A DNA stretch of 64,000 nucleotides from CBEULR01 sp965544035 (GTDB taxonomy: Bacteria > Bacillota > Desulfotomaculia > Desulfotomaculales > Desulforudaceae). Numbering within the stretch: position 1 is the first letter of the stretch; the number at the start of each line of letters is the position of its first letter. Under the pieces are notes generated by a model that ran no database searches, was not told where the DNA came from, and worked only from the letters and a program-made list of their open reading frames with translations. Shown in pieces: positions 48,345-57,419 of this stretch. The position numbers were made by a program, and so were the translations under genes. The stretch lies in the NCBI GenBank assembly GCA_965544035.1, contig CBEULR010000008.1:57283-121282 (forward strand), read 5' to 3'.

Positions 48345-48371
48345 CAAAAAGAGCGGGCTCGTCCCCGCTCT
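48345..48371 (-). terminator. Rho-independent terminator
   Basis: AGAGCGGG/CCCGCTCT stem with a 6-base loop and TTTTTG following, on the minus strand, 20 bp beyond the UPF0210 stop. It separates the ACT/UPF0210 transcript from the DUF5665 gene. Confidence 0.88.
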
Positions 48372-48391
48372 GCAGATAACCACTCTCTAAT

Positions 48392-49756
48392 CTAATTGGT
48401 CAGGCTCTGAATCGGTGCCGGAATGCGCCCGCCCCGCCGGACAAAATCGGTAGCCCGGAAGCGGCTGATCGGCATCACCGGAGACCGCCCCAAGAGACCG
48501 CCGAATTCCACGTAGTCCCCTTCCTTCTTCCCCGGCACCGGAATCACACGTACCGCCGTCGTCTTGCGGTTGATCACTCCGATGGCGATCTCATCCGCAA
48601 TAAGTGCCGAAAGCGTTTCCGCCGAAGTATCCCCTGGCACCACGATCATATCCAGTCCCACCGAACACACCGCCGTCATCGCTTCCAGCTTCTCCAGGTT
48701 CAGCGCACCGCACTCCACGGCCCGGATCATGCCGCTGTCCTCACTCACCGGGATGAAGGCCCCGGATAACCCGCCCACGTAGGATGAAGCCATTGCCCCG
48801 CCCTTCTTGACGGCGTCGTTCAGCATCGCCAGGGCCGCCGTCGTACCGGGCCCCCCGCAGCGTTCAATGCCCATCGCCTCAATAATCTCGGCCACGCTGT
48901 CCCCCACGGTCGGGGTCGGTGCGAGCGAAAGATCGACGATGCCGAACCGCACGCCGAGCCTCTCCGCCGCCCGGCGCCCGATCAGCTCGCCCATCCGCGT
49001 AATCTTGAACGCCATCTGCTTGATCCTCTCGGCTACCGCCCCGAGGTCGGCATCCGGCAACTTTGCCACCGCGTTCTTCACCACCCCCGGGCCGCTGACC
49101 CCGACGTTCAGCGTGCATTCAGGTTCACCGATCCCGTGGAAGGCACCCGCCATAAACGGGTTGTCCTCCGGCACGTTGGCGAAAACAACCAGCTTCGCGC
49201 AGCCGATCGCATCGCGGTCGGCCGTCCGCTCCGCAGTATCCTTGATGATGCGGCCCATCATCAGCACGGCGTCCATATTGATCCCCGCGCGCGTGGTGGC
49301 CACATTCACCGAACTGCAAACCCGTTCGGTACCGGATAGCACTTCCGGGATTGCCTCGATCAAGGCGTGGTCGCCCGAAGTAAAGCCCTTGTGCACCAGG
49401 GCCGAAAACCCGCCGATGAAATTCACGCCCACCTCGACCGCCGCCTGATCCAAAGTGCGCGCCATCTGCACACAGTCCTCGGCAGTCCGCCCGTCCATCA
49501 GACAGGAAACCGGCGTCACCGAAATCCGCTTATTCACAATCGGGATGCCGAATTCCCGTTCCAATTGCTCCCCGACTTCGACCAAGCGGCCGGCCACCCC
49601 GGTGATTTTGCGATAAACCTTCCGGCACTGCCGATCCAGATCGGAATCGATGCAATCCCGCAGGCTGATTCCGAGGGTAATCGTACGGATATCCAGGTTC
49701 TCTTCCTGGATCATACTGATCGTCTCTAAGATTTCTTCAACGCCGAGCATCTGCAC
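48392..49756 (-). CDS. PFL-family protein (UPF0210, DUF711)
   Basis: The 454-residue protein starts MQMLGVEEILETISMIQEEN followed by LDIRTITLGISLRDC, as in UPF0210. Further blocks include IPIVNKRISVTPVS, VGVNFIGGFSALVHKGFT, SVNVATTRAGINMDAVLMMG and the glycine-rich GVSGPGVVKNA. The fold is related to pyruvate formate-lyase but no glycyl-radical motif was seen, and the biochemical function is unknown. It is nearly always coupled with an ACT-domain gene, here 29 bp upstream. Confidence 0.93.
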   Translation of the reverse strand: MQMLGVEEILETISMIQEENLDIRTITLGISLRDCIDSDLDRQCRKVYRKITGVAGRLVEVGEQLEREFGIPIVNKRISVTPVSCLMDGRTAEDCVQMARTLDQAAVEVGVNFIGGFSALVHKGFTSGDHALIEAIPEVLSGTERVCSSVNVATTRAGINMDAVLMMGRIIKDTAERTADRDAIGCAKLVVFANVPEDNPFMAGAFHGIGEPECTLNVGVSGPGVVKNAVAKLPDADLGAVAERIKQMAFKITRMGELIGRRAAERLGVRFGIVDLSLAPTPTVGDSVAEIIEAMGIERCGGPGTTAALAMLNDAVKKGGAMASSYVGGLSGAFIPVSEDSGMIRAVECGALNLEKLEAMTAVCSVGLDMIVVPGDTSAETLSALIADEIAIGVINRKTTAVRVIPVPGKKEGDYVEFGGLLGRSPVMPISRFRATDFVRRGGRIPAPIQSLTN

Positions 49757-49785
49757 ATCTCCTCCATCCAGGTGCCATGAACCTG

Positions 49786-50067
49786 CTAAATGCGGTGCAT
49801 GTAGAGAAACACGTCCTCATGCTGGGCACCAATCTGGACGCCGAGCTCGGCACCCTTGGCATCAAGCTGCTCCTTCAGGGTAGTCAGATCGACACGGGCG
49901 CTCGACATATCGGCGATAATGATCATCGCCAAGAACTCCTGCAGGATGGTCTGACTGATATCCAGTATATTCACGCCGTTCTCGGCCAGGACGGCCGTAA
50001 CCGGGGCGATCAGACCGACCTTATCCTTGCCCAGCACACTGACAATGATCCGGTTTGAACTAGACAT
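49786..50067 (-). CDS. ACT-domain protein (UPF0237)
   Basis: From the ATG at 50067 (G-rich ribosome site upstream) the protein has 93 residues: one ACT domain with IIVSVLGKDKVGLIAPVTAV, GVNILDISQTILQEFLAMI and a second beta-alpha-beta half. This is the UPF0237 family that accompanies UPF0210. It may bind an amino acid or small ligand and regulate its partner, but no ligand is known. Confidence 0.92.
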   Translation of the reverse strand: MSSSNRIIVSVLGKDKVGLIAPVTAVLAENGVNILDISQTILQEFLAMIIIADMSSARVDLTTLKEQLDAKGAELGVQIGAQHEDVFLYMHRI

Positions 50068-50105
50068 TCGCAAACCCCCACCCATTCAATATCAACTCTA
50101 AAGAA

Positions 50106-50150
50106 CCAAAATGTGCCCGCCCTCCGCCGGCGGCGGTTGACGGGCACATC
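50106..50150 (-). terminator. Rho-independent terminator of the sec/que operon
   Basis: GATGTGCCCG pairs with CGGGCACATT around a GC-rich loop that itself contains CCGCC/GGCGG, followed by TTTTGG on the minus strand, 18 bp after the secF stop. Confidence 0.82.
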
Positions 50151-50167
50151 TCAAACGCAGCAGAACC

Positions 50168-51055
50168 TTAGGCTCCGGTTTCGGCGGGACGTTTGCCGCC
50201 TTTGCCGGGGAAACGCCGCTTCAGGTCGATCCAGAGCGAACCGGCAAGGAGAACCGACGTATACATTCCGCTGGTCACACCGATGATCAGCGCCAGAACG
50301 AACGGCTTCAGAGTGGTGCCGCCCAGGAAGTACAGGGCCAGCAGCATAAACAGAACGGTCAGCGTGGTGTTTATCGAACGCGCCATCGTCTGCCAGACGC
50401 TCGCATTCATAATGTCCTCCAGCTTCTCGTTCTTCTTCGCTTCCTTGAGATTCTCCCGCACGCGGTCGAAGATAACGATCGTGGCGTTGATCGAATAACC
50501 GAGGATGGTCAGGATCGCCGCCACAAACTCGCTGTTGATCTCAATATATAAGAGCGAAAAAAGCCCCAGCGTGATAAACGCATCATGCAGCAGTCCCAAA
50601 ACCGCGGCGATTCCCTGCTTAAATTCAAACCGCCAGGTGATATACAGCACCATCAGAATTGACGCCGCAAGCAGCGCCAGGAGGGCCTTTTGCGTCAGCT
50701 CCGCGCCGATGGTCGGCCCCACCTTTTCATTCCGGAGTACTTCCTGCAAACCGAACTCCGCATCAAGATGCCGGATCAGGGCGGCACTCTCTTCCTCGGT
50801 CAGTACCGCGGTGCGGATTATCACCTGATCCTCGGCGCTCTTCTGAATGACATTGCGGTCCATATCGATCTCGGCCAGGGACGAACGCACCGCCTGCACG
50901 CTGACGGCCTGATTAAACTTGAGTTCGGCCAGATTCCCGCCCGTGAAATCGATACCGAGGTTCAGCCCCCGCACCGAGAGGGAGATGATGCCGGCAACCA
51001 GGATCGTCAGCGAGATTATGTACCAGTATTTGCGCATCCGTATTAAGTGAAACAT
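50168..51055 (-). CDS. secF: Protein translocase subunit SecF
   Basis: The 295-residue membrane protein has TM1 near 10-30, then the SecF motif RGLNLGIDFTGGNLAELKF (about 31-49), a periplasmic-type P1 domain, and a block of five helices with GLLHDAFITLGLFSLLYIE and the GYSINATIVIFDRVREN motif. SecDF uses the proton gradient to pull exported proteins. It follows secD by 17 bp. Confidence 0.97.
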   Translation of the reverse strand: MFHLIRMRKYWYIISLTILVAGIISLSVRGLNLGIDFTGGNLAELKFNQAVSVQAVRSSLAEIDMDRNVIQKSAEDQVIIRTAVLTEEESAALIRHLDAEFGLQEVLRNEKVGPTIGAELTQKALLALLAASILMVLYITWRFEFKQGIAAVLGLLHDAFITLGLFSLLYIEINSEFVAAILTILGYSINATIVIFDRVRENLKEAKKNEKLEDIMNASVWQTMARSINTTLTVLFMLLALYFLGGTTLKPFVLALIIGVTSGMYTSVLLAGSLWIDLKRRFPGKGGKRPAETGA

Positions 51056-51072
51056 CGCCTATCTCTCCCTCC

Positions 51073-52302
51073 TTATGCTCCGTACAGTTTCGGGCTCTTA
51101 GCAAGCCCCGCCGTCTGGTGCAGCAGCCAGCGGGTCATGCTCAGCGCGGTGAACATACTGACCACGATACCAATGCCAAGCGTCAGCGCAAAACCCTTGA
51201 TCATCGGCGGCGCGAACAAATACAGTACGATCGCGGCCAGGATGGTAGTCACGTTGGCATCCACGATGGCGACAAAAGCCCGGCGGAAACCGGCATCAAT
51301 CGCCGAACGCAACGTTCTTCCCGTGCGCAGTTCCTCCTTCAGCCGCTCATAAATGATGATGTTGGCATCAATCGCGATACCCAGCGACAACAGGAAACCC
51401 GCGATACCGGGCAGGGTCATCGTCACCTTGAGCGCCGCAAAAATCAAAAACACGATGATTCCATATGTAACCAGGGAGAAGCCCGCCACCAGCCCGGGCA
51501 CCCGGTAGTAGACGATCATGAAGGCCAGTATCGCCGCAAGGCCGATCACACCGGCCGTCTTGGAGCGCTCCAGCGAGTCCGCACCCAGCTGCGGACCAAC
51601 CGTCCGCTTCTCCATAATATCAAGCTTTACGGGCAGGGCACCCGAACGCAGCAGAACGGCAATCCGGTGCGCCTCATCCAGGGATTCGTAATTGGTGATC
51701 CGGCCCCGGCCGTCCCGAATCGGCTCCTGGATCGTAGGAGCCTGCATCACTTGGCCGTCGAGGACAATCGCCAGTGGGCGCCCCACATTGGCCTCGGTCA
51801 CCTCTTTAAACTTCTCCGCCCCTTCACTATCCAGTTCAAAGTTTACCTGTGCCCGGCCACTGGCCGGATCCAATTGTTCCTGGGCATTCTTCAGGTTCGC
51901 CCCGGTCAATACGGTCTTGCCGTCCTCGGTCTTGAACTCCAGATAGGCGGGCTGAATCAGATTCGCTACCACTTCGTCCGGGTCATCCACTCCGGCGATC
52001 TCCACGATAATCCGGTCACTGCCCTGAGGCTGGATAACCGGCTCGGTTACCCCGAACTGGTTGACCCGGTTCTCAAGAATGGCGATGGATCGGCTTATCG
52101 CGTCCGGCGTCACCTTGTCCTCCTCGGTCGGCACCGCCTGCAGGACCACATGTACCCCGCCCTGCAGGTCCAGGCCGAGGGTGACATCCTTGGAAAACGG
52201 AAGCCACGGTACGCCCGGCCATGGAGACCAGACGGTCAGCAGACCGATAAACCCGACCACCAGCAGCACGGCGGTCATCTTGATCAGGTTGTCCCATCTC
52301 AC
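51073..52302 (-). CDS. secD: Protein translocase subunit SecD
   Basis: The 409-residue protein starts with TM1, followed by DVTLGLDLQGGVHVVLQAVP (SecD family motif), a P1 domain with IENRVNQFGVTEP-like ILENRVNQFGVTEPVIQPQG, and the C-terminal helices with LPGIAGFLLSLGIAIDANII and YERLKEE. Complete and of normal size for SecD separate from SecF. It starts 15 bp after the HD-domain gene. Confidence 0.97.
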   Translation of the reverse strand: MRWDNLIKMTAVLLVVGFIGLLTVWSPWPGVPWLPFSKDVTLGLDLQGGVHVVLQAVPTEEDKVTPDAISRSIAILENRVNQFGVTEPVIQPQGSDRIIVEIAGVDDPDEVVANLIQPAYLEFKTEDGKTVLTGANLKNAQEQLDPASGRAQVNFELDSEGAEKFKEVTEANVGRPLAIVLDGQVMQAPTIQEPIRDGRGRITNYESLDEAHRIAVLLRSGALPVKLDIMEKRTVGPQLGADSLERSKTAGVIGLAAILAFMIVYYRVPGLVAGFSLVTYGIIVFLIFAALKVTMTLPGIAGFLLSLGIAIDANIIIYERLKEELRTGRTLRSAIDAGFRRAFVAIVDANVTTILAAIVLYLFAPPMIKGFALTLGIGIVVSMFTALSMTRWLLHQTAGLAKSPKLYGA

Positions 52303-52317
52303 TGCAAACTTCTCCCC

Positions 52318-52977
52318 CTACAGCAGTTTAGCCCCATTAATAACTAGTTCGAAACTGGATTGCAGAAAAACAGCAGCCCGGCGGCACAGTGCCATGCGCG
52401 ACAAAAATATTTCAAAGTATTCCATAACCGGACAGATCTCGGTATCAATGGTGAGCTCAAGGGTGATCGAACGTCTTTCCTCGTTAACCCATAAAAAAGA
52501 ATGCTCCGCCGCGTAATTGACCCGGTCGTGAATGTCAAAGGTCGACAACTCCGGGTTTCGCACACGCGAACGGTGCACATCGGACTTATCGGCCATAATC
52601 AAGGCCGCGGCAACATTGTTTACCGGCTGCCCGTAATCCTCTTCATGATTGGCGATCGCCGAAATGACAACGGATAACTCATCCGGAGGCATACCCATCT
52701 CATGCAGAATGGTGAAAACAATAATCGCCCCCGAAACCCCGTGGTTGGTTCGGCTGACCACGTTTCCCACGTCATGCAGGTACCCCGCGATGGCTGCCAG
52801 CTCAGCATCCCGGGAGGGGTAACCCAATCTTTCCAATATATTGCGCGCGATACTCGACACCAGGTTGACGTGGCGATAGCTGTGCTCGGTAAACCCCATA
52901 GCTCCCAGGTATTTATTACCGTTGCGGATGAAGCTGTCGAGTACCGGGTTGGCCTTCACGTCAGCTAGTGTGATCAA
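52318..52977 (-). CDS. HD-domain phosphohydrolase-like protein
   Basis: The 219-residue protein has HD-superfamily metal ligands: EHSYRHVNLV (first His), GYLHDVGNVVSR (HD pair, about residue 66-67), and the later NHEED and MADKSDVHRSRV with the last Asp. The remaining C-terminal part is beta-rich. Substrate unknown; family members act on nucleotides or cyclic dinucleotides. It is inserted between yajC and secD with tight spacing (18 and 15 bp), so it is co-expressed with the Sec genes. Confidence 0.88.
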   Translation of the reverse strand: MITLADVKANPVLDSFIRNGNKYLGAMGFTEHSYRHVNLVSSIARNILERLGYPSRDAELAAIAGYLHDVGNVVSRTNHGVSGAIIVFTILHEMGMPPDELSVVISAIANHEEDYGQPVNNVAAALIMADKSDVHRSRVRNPELSTFDIHDRVNYAAEHSFLWVNEERRSITLELTIDTEICPVMEYFEIFLSRMALCRRAAVFLQSSFELVINGAKLL

Positions 52978-52996
52978 TCCCGCGTCCTCCTAAGGC

Positions 52997-53266
52997 CTAA
53001 CCTTCCTTCGATTCCACCTGGGCGATGGAAGTCCGCATCACTTTGATCTTCACATTGTCTGCTACTTTCAAATGTACCGTATCTTCATCCAGCCGGACAA
53101 TCGTGCCGTAAATGCCCCCCGCCGTGATCACCGAGTCGTGCAGCTGCAGGTTCCTAACCATCTCCATGTGCTTCTTTTGCCTCTGCTGCTGCGGCCTGAT
53201 CAGAAGGAAATACAAGAGGGCGAACAAACCGACAATGTACAGAATGGAAATTACTTCGGGACTCAC
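52997..53266 (-). CDS. yajC: Preprotein translocase subunit YajC
   Basis: The 89-residue protein has one N-terminal membrane helix (ILYIVGLFALLYFLLIRPQQ) with the YajC signature LLIRPQQQRQKKHMEM, then LHDSVITAGGIYGTIVRLDE and a short beta domain. Standard accessory subunit of SecDF. It sits between tgt (65 bp) and the HD gene in the usual gene order. Confidence 0.95.
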   Translation of the reverse strand: MSPEVISILYIVGLFALLYFLLIRPQQQRQKKHMEMVRNLQLHDSVITAGGIYGTIVRLDEDTVHLKVADNVKIKVMRTSIAQVESKEG

Positions 53267-53331
53267 GTACCTACCTCCTTTTGTTTATTTCAGGTAGAAT
53301 TCTGGTTGAACGGTAATTATCCTTTTATATC

Positions 53332-54474
53332 CTATGTAGTTTTACTATAAATTTCGTGCCCTGTCAAATAGGACGCCATAAATTCCTGTTTAAGGGCATT
53401 AAAGCAGTCGTTCGCAATCGATTGTCTGATCCGCTCGGTTAACGCGAGCAGGAACCGCAGATTATGAATGGTGGCCAGCCGCAGGCCCAGAATTTCTCCG
53501 GTCTTGAACATGTGGTGTATATAGGCCAGACTGAAGTGCCGGCAGGTATAGCAGTCGCAGGCCTCATCGATCGGGGCAAAGTTTCGGGCGTGCACGGCAT
53601 TCCGCAGGTTGAGACGGCCCCGGCTCGTGAATACGGCACCGTGACGGGCCATGCGCGTCGGCAGAACGCAGTCAAACATGTCCACCCCGCGCGCCACGCC
53701 CTCGAACAGACAGTCCGGAGACCCCACCCCCATCAGGTAGCGCGGCTTTTCGGGCGGGATCAGCGGGACAGTCCATTCGAGCGCCTCGTACATCATCGGT
53801 TTCGGCTCCCCGACCGACAGTCCTCCGATGCCGTATCCCGGAAAGTCCAGGTCGACCAGCGCCCGGGCACTCGCCTCCCGCAGATCGCGCAGAACGGAGC
53901 CCTGGATGATGCCGAAAAAGGCCTGATCGGTACCAAGCCGCTCCAGGTAATCCCGCGTCCGCGTCGCCCAGCGCACCGTCTGGATATGTGACTGCTCGGC
54001 TTCCTCGCGGGAACAGGGGTAGGGTGCGCAGACATCAAACACCATTGCAATGTCCGAACCCAGCGCCTGCTCGATGTCTACCACCTTCTCAGGCGTGAAT
54101 AGGTGTTTGGAGCCGTCGATATGGGACTGAAAGAGTACGCCCTCGTCGCTGATCCGGCGCAGTCCGGCCAAGCTGAAGACCTGAAAACCGCCGCTGTCCG
54201 TCAGAATCGGACCGTCCCAATGCATGAATTGGTGCAGCCCGCCCGCTTCCCGGATCAGTTCGTGTCCCGGACGCAGGTACAGGTGATAGGTGTTCCCGAG
54301 AACGATCCGCGCGCCGAGGTCATACACTTCCTCGGGAGTCATCGTCTTTACGGTGGCGCGGGTGCCCACCGGCATGAAACAGGGTGTGTCCACCACCCCG
54401 TGCGGGGTTGTCAGGCGTCCCAGGCGGGCGCCTGTCTCCCGATCGGTCTTTAAGAGTTCAAAGCTGACTGCCAC
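53332..54474 (-). CDS. tgt: tRNA-guanine transglycosylase (queuine tRNA-ribosyltransferase)
   Basis: Exchanges guanine-34 for preQ1 in GUN-anticodon tRNAs. The 380-residue protein has the catalytic region LTDSGGFQVFSLAGLRRISD near residue 92-111, GGLSVGEPKPMMYE near 230, YLMGVGSPDCL, the nucleophile region FDCVLPTR near 270 and the zinc ligands CDCYTCRH near 306 with a later His. Complete. It follows queA by 17 bp. Confidence 0.97.
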   Translation of the reverse strand: MAVSFELLKTDRETGARLGRLTTPHGVVDTPCFMPVGTRATVKTMTPEEVYDLGARIVLGNTYHLYLRPGHELIREAGGLHQFMHWDGPILTDSGGFQVFSLAGLRRISDEGVLFQSHIDGSKHLFTPEKVVDIEQALGSDIAMVFDVCAPYPCSREEAEQSHIQTVRWATRTRDYLERLGTDQAFFGIIQGSVLRDLREASARALVDLDFPGYGIGGLSVGEPKPMMYEALEWTVPLIPPEKPRYLMGVGSPDCLFEGVARGVDMFDCVLPTRMARHGAVFTSRGRLNLRNAVHARNFAPIDEACDCYTCRHFSLAYIHHMFKTGEILGLRLATIHNLRFLLALTERIRQSIANDCFNALKQEFMASYLTGHEIYSKTT

Positions 54475-54491
54475 AATCGTCCTCCTGCAAA

Positions 54492-55517
54492 TTAGATGAT
54501 CAGCATTGCGTCGCCGAAGCTGAAAAACCGGTAGCGTTCCCGTACGGCCGTCCGGTAAGCGTCAAGCAGCCGCTCGCGCCCCACAAAAGCGCTGACAAGC
54601 ATCAGAAGCGTGGAGCGCGGCAGATGAAAATTGGTGATCAGGGCATCGATCACCCTAAAGCGGTATCCCGGGTAAATAAAGAGATCGGTCGAACCCGAAC
54701 CCGCACGCACGGTCCCGCCCACGAGCGCAGACGCTTCCAGGCAGCGAGTGACAGTCGTCCCCACCGCAATCACCCGGCCCCCCGCCTCCTTGGTCTCCTT
54801 AATCCTCCGTGCAGTTGCTTCCGAAACCGAGTACCATTCCGAATGCATCTTGTGCGCTGACACGGTCTCCACCTTAACCGGCCGGAAGGTGTCCAGCCCG
54901 ATATGGAGAAGAACAGGCACAACGGACACGCCTTCGGCTCGCAGCCGGTCAAGCAGTTCGGGTGTAAAGTGCAGTCCGGCGGTCGGCGCGGCGGCCGACC
55001 CGGGCAACCGGGCATAGACCGTCTGGTAGCGTTCCCTTTCCTCGGGCGGGAGTTCCCGCTTGATGTACGGCGGCAGGGGCACATGGCCGATCATCTCCAG
55101 GATGTCCTCGAACCGGCCCTCGTACGCAAATTCAATCACCCGACCGCCGGTCTCGGTCCGGGCGACAATGACACCGGACATTTCCGCTCCGAACTCTATC
55201 CTCGTTCCCTCGGGAAGACGCTTCCCGGGTCGGACAAGAGCCTCCCAGCGCCCGTCCGTAACCGGGTGCAACAGCAGCACCTCGACCCGCCCGCCTGTAG
55301 TCTTACGGCCGTACAGGCGCACCGGCAGCACTTTGGTCTCATTTACTACCAACAGGTCACCGGGGCGGAGATATTCAGTGATATCCCGGAAAGTGCGGTG
55401 TTCCAGTTCGCCGCCGTCCCGTCTGATCACCATTAGACGGGAATAATCCCGTCGGGCCAAAGGCTTTTGGGCAATCAGTTCCTCGGGCAATTCGTAATCA
55501 AAATCCTTTACATGCAA
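54492..55517 (-). CDS. queA: S-adenosylmethionine:tRNA ribosyltransferase-isomerase
   Basis: Builds the epoxycyclopentane ring of epoxyqueuosine on preQ1-tRNA. The 341-residue protein has FDYELPEELIAQKPLARRDY at the start, GDLLVVNETKVLPVRLYG, the PTAGLHFTPELLDRL motif near 176-190, HIGLDTFRPVK and a C-terminal TNFHLPRSTLLMLVSAF. Complete. It heads the tgt/yajC/sec transcript; upstream lies a repeat-bearing spacer and the aldehyde oxidoreductase pair. Confidence 0.97.
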   Translation of the reverse strand: MHVKDFDYELPEELIAQKPLARRDYSRLMVIRRDGGELEHRTFRDITEYLRPGDLLVVNETKVLPVRLYGRKTTGGRVEVLLLHPVTDGRWEALVRPGKRLPEGTRIEFGAEMSGVIVARTETGGRVIEFAYEGRFEDILEMIGHVPLPPYIKRELPPEERERYQTVYARLPGSAAAPTAGLHFTPELLDRLRAEGVSVVPVLLHIGLDTFRPVKVETVSAHKMHSEWYSVSEATARRIKETKEAGGRVIAVGTTVTRCLEASALVGGTVRAGSGSTDLFIYPGYRFRVIDALITNFHLPRSTLLMLVSAFVGRERLLDAYRTAVRERYRFFSFGDAMLII

Positions 55518-55550
55518 TGAGCCACCATTCCCTGCTGCAAGTACTCACAC

Positions 55551-55605
55551 TGCACTGAAAACAGCTTAATATTCCCGTGTCATCCGTGTTTACCTTCGGA
55601 CGCCA
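55551..55605. repeat. Dispersed intergenic repeat, copy 2
   Basis: TGCACTGAAAACAGCTTAAT, then CCCGTGTCATCCGTGTTTACC and TTCGGACGCCAC, close to the left end of the palindrome at 40278-40328 (TGCTCCTGAAATAGCTTT ... CCCGTGTCATCCGGGTTTACC) and to the copies at 58 kb. It lies in the 144-bp spacer between queA and the aldehyde oxidoreductase gene. Confidence 0.7.
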
Positions 55606-55661
55606 CGACACCGTTTCCGTTCCTTTTAGGTGTCACCGGTCAGGGGGACTTGGGAGTCTAA

Positions 55662-57419
55662 TTACTGACTGCTGCCCACTGACTGCTTATACACCTGATT
55701 CCAATAGCGCTGATAAAGATCGTGCAGAACGGCCTCGTCCAGCCGTCCCTGTAACGTCGGCGTCTCGAGGTAGCGCCGGGGGAACGATACCTGTGCAGGA
55801 TCATAACCGAGACGCCTCTTGGTCTCCAGCTTCAGATGAAAGATCTTGTCTCCCAGTTCGCGCAGCCTTTCCTGGTCGGCCTCGATACCCACCGCCCGCA
55901 GCGCCGCCTCGGTGGTCGCCTCGTCGTAGATCTTCCGGGCGAACAGGCAGACACAGAGGCTGTTCAGAACCTGCCGCCATTTTTCCTCGGCGATCAGGCG
56001 CCTGACCAACTCATCCGGGTCGTTCAAGATTCCCTGTTCTTGATCCAGAGCATAACCGGCGTTGCACAGATGCGAATGACGCGCACCAACCGTCTGTCCG
56101 AGGACGAAACCGTAGCCGGTATGATATCCGGCCATCTCGTGTCCGCCCAGCAGGCAGGCAAAATCGCCTCCGCCAAGCTGATTCACGGCCGCTGCAAGCC
56201 CTTCGGCCAGCTTCGCGTACAGGGCATTGGGCTGATCCACCAACCGGTCCATCACCGTCAGATAACCGTCGGCCTCGCCGAAGGCAAGATTGGTTCCGAC
56301 CTCTTCTCGACCAATCAGCCCCTTCTCCTGGGCCTCGGTCATCCAACCCAGGATTACGCCCGTAGAGATGGCATCCAGTCCCAGGAGTTCAGCCTTTTCA
56401 ATTAACGAAAACACTCCTTCTCGCGTGCCGATTCCGAGGAACGACCCTAGAGCAAAAATCAACTCGTGATCGTACGCCAGCGGCACCGTTTCATACTCGT
56501 AGCCGGGGGCGTACTCGCGCCGGAACAATCCCACGTGAATACAGCCTACCGGACAGCCGGTGCAGGCCAGCTTCCGAATCAGAGTGTGCACCGCAAACGC
56601 TTCCCCGCCGATTTCCTCGGCCTTTTCAAAGCGATTGTCCTGAAGATTCCTCGTCGGCAGTGCGCCCAGTTCGCTCAGCGGTACCACGTTCGAGGGTGTG
56701 CCCAGACCGTGGTATTTCTCCATAATCTCGGTATTAACAGCCTGATTGTAGATCTGCTCGTAAACCCTGCGGTATGCCTTCGGGTTTTCAATCGGGTAGC
56801 TGTTTTCGCCGTACACCACTACCGCCTTCAGATTCTTCGCGCCCATCACGGCCCCCAGGCCCATCCGCCCAAAGTGCCGGTAGGTGTCCACATTCACCCC
56901 GGCGAAACGCACGCCGCGCTCACCCGCCGGTCCGATGCGGATGGTGCTCCGGTGTCCCCGCCCGGGTTCGGTCTCCCGCAGAATTCGGCCTGTTTCTTCG
57001 GTGGAAAGTCCCCTCAGCCGGGCCGCATCTTTGAACTCGACACCCTCCGGCGATATCACGACGTAGGTCAGCTTGTCCGCCCGCCCCGTGATTACCACCG
57101 CGTCGTAACCGGAGAAGCGGAGCGCAAACGCCAACCGCATGCCGGCATAGCTTTCCCCCCAATGCCCGGTCAGTGGTGAACGAAAAACGGCCACCGTCTT
57201 GGTTACCAGCGGGAAAATGGTGGTCAGGGGGCCGATGGCGAAAACAATCGGCTGCCCGGGATCCATCAAGCCGGCCTCTGGGTGGACCAATTCTGAAAAC
57301 AACTTGGCGGCCACACCCACACCGCCGAGATAGTCAAACAAATCCTGCCGTTCCAGGATCTCATAGTTCTTCCGGCTCAGGTCGATATGCAGGACGCGAA
57401 TGCGGTTTTGATTAAGCAT
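55662..57419 (-). CDS. Aldehyde:ferredoxin oxidoreductase, tungsten-pterin type
   Basis: Oxidises aldehydes (or reduces carboxylic acids) with ferredoxin-level electrons. The 585-residue protein has the N-terminal AOR domain (ILRVLHIDLSRK-like start, GPLTTIFPLVTKTVAVFRSP, HWGESYAGMRLAFALRFSGY near the pterin) and the [4Fe-4S] ligands in CTGCPVGC near 287-294 with the fourth Cys in SLCVCLF near 491, matching the spacing of the archaeal enzyme. The last codons (encoding QSVGSSQ) lie in a low-complexity CAGTCAGT tract. It overlaps its partner ferredoxin gene by 8 bp. The pair interrupts the usual DUF2905-queA order. Confidence 0.93.
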   Translation of the reverse strand: MLNQNRIRVLHIDLSRKNYEILERQDLFDYLGGVGVAAKLFSELVHPEAGLMDPGQPIVFAIGPLTTIFPLVTKTVAVFRSPLTGHWGESYAGMRLAFALRFSGYDAVVITGRADKLTYVVISPEGVEFKDAARLRGLSTEETGRILRETEPGRGHRSTIRIGPAGERGVRFAGVNVDTYRHFGRMGLGAVMGAKNLKAVVVYGENSYPIENPKAYRRVYEQIYNQAVNTEIMEKYHGLGTPSNVVPLSELGALPTRNLQDNRFEKAEEIGGEAFAVHTLIRKLACTGCPVGCIHVGLFRREYAPGYEYETVPLAYDHELIFALGSFLGIGTREGVFSLIEKAELLGLDAISTGVILGWMTEAQEKGLIGREEVGTNLAFGEADGYLTVMDRLVDQPNALYAKLAEGLAAAVNQLGGGDFACLLGGHEMAGYHTGYGFVLGQTVGARHSHLCNAGYALDQEQGILNDPDELVRRLIAEEKWRQVLNSLCVCLFARKIYDEATTEAALRAVGIEADQERLRELGDKIFHLKLETKRRLGYDPAQVSFPRRYLETPTLQGRLDEAVLHDLYQRYWNQVYKQSVGSSQ

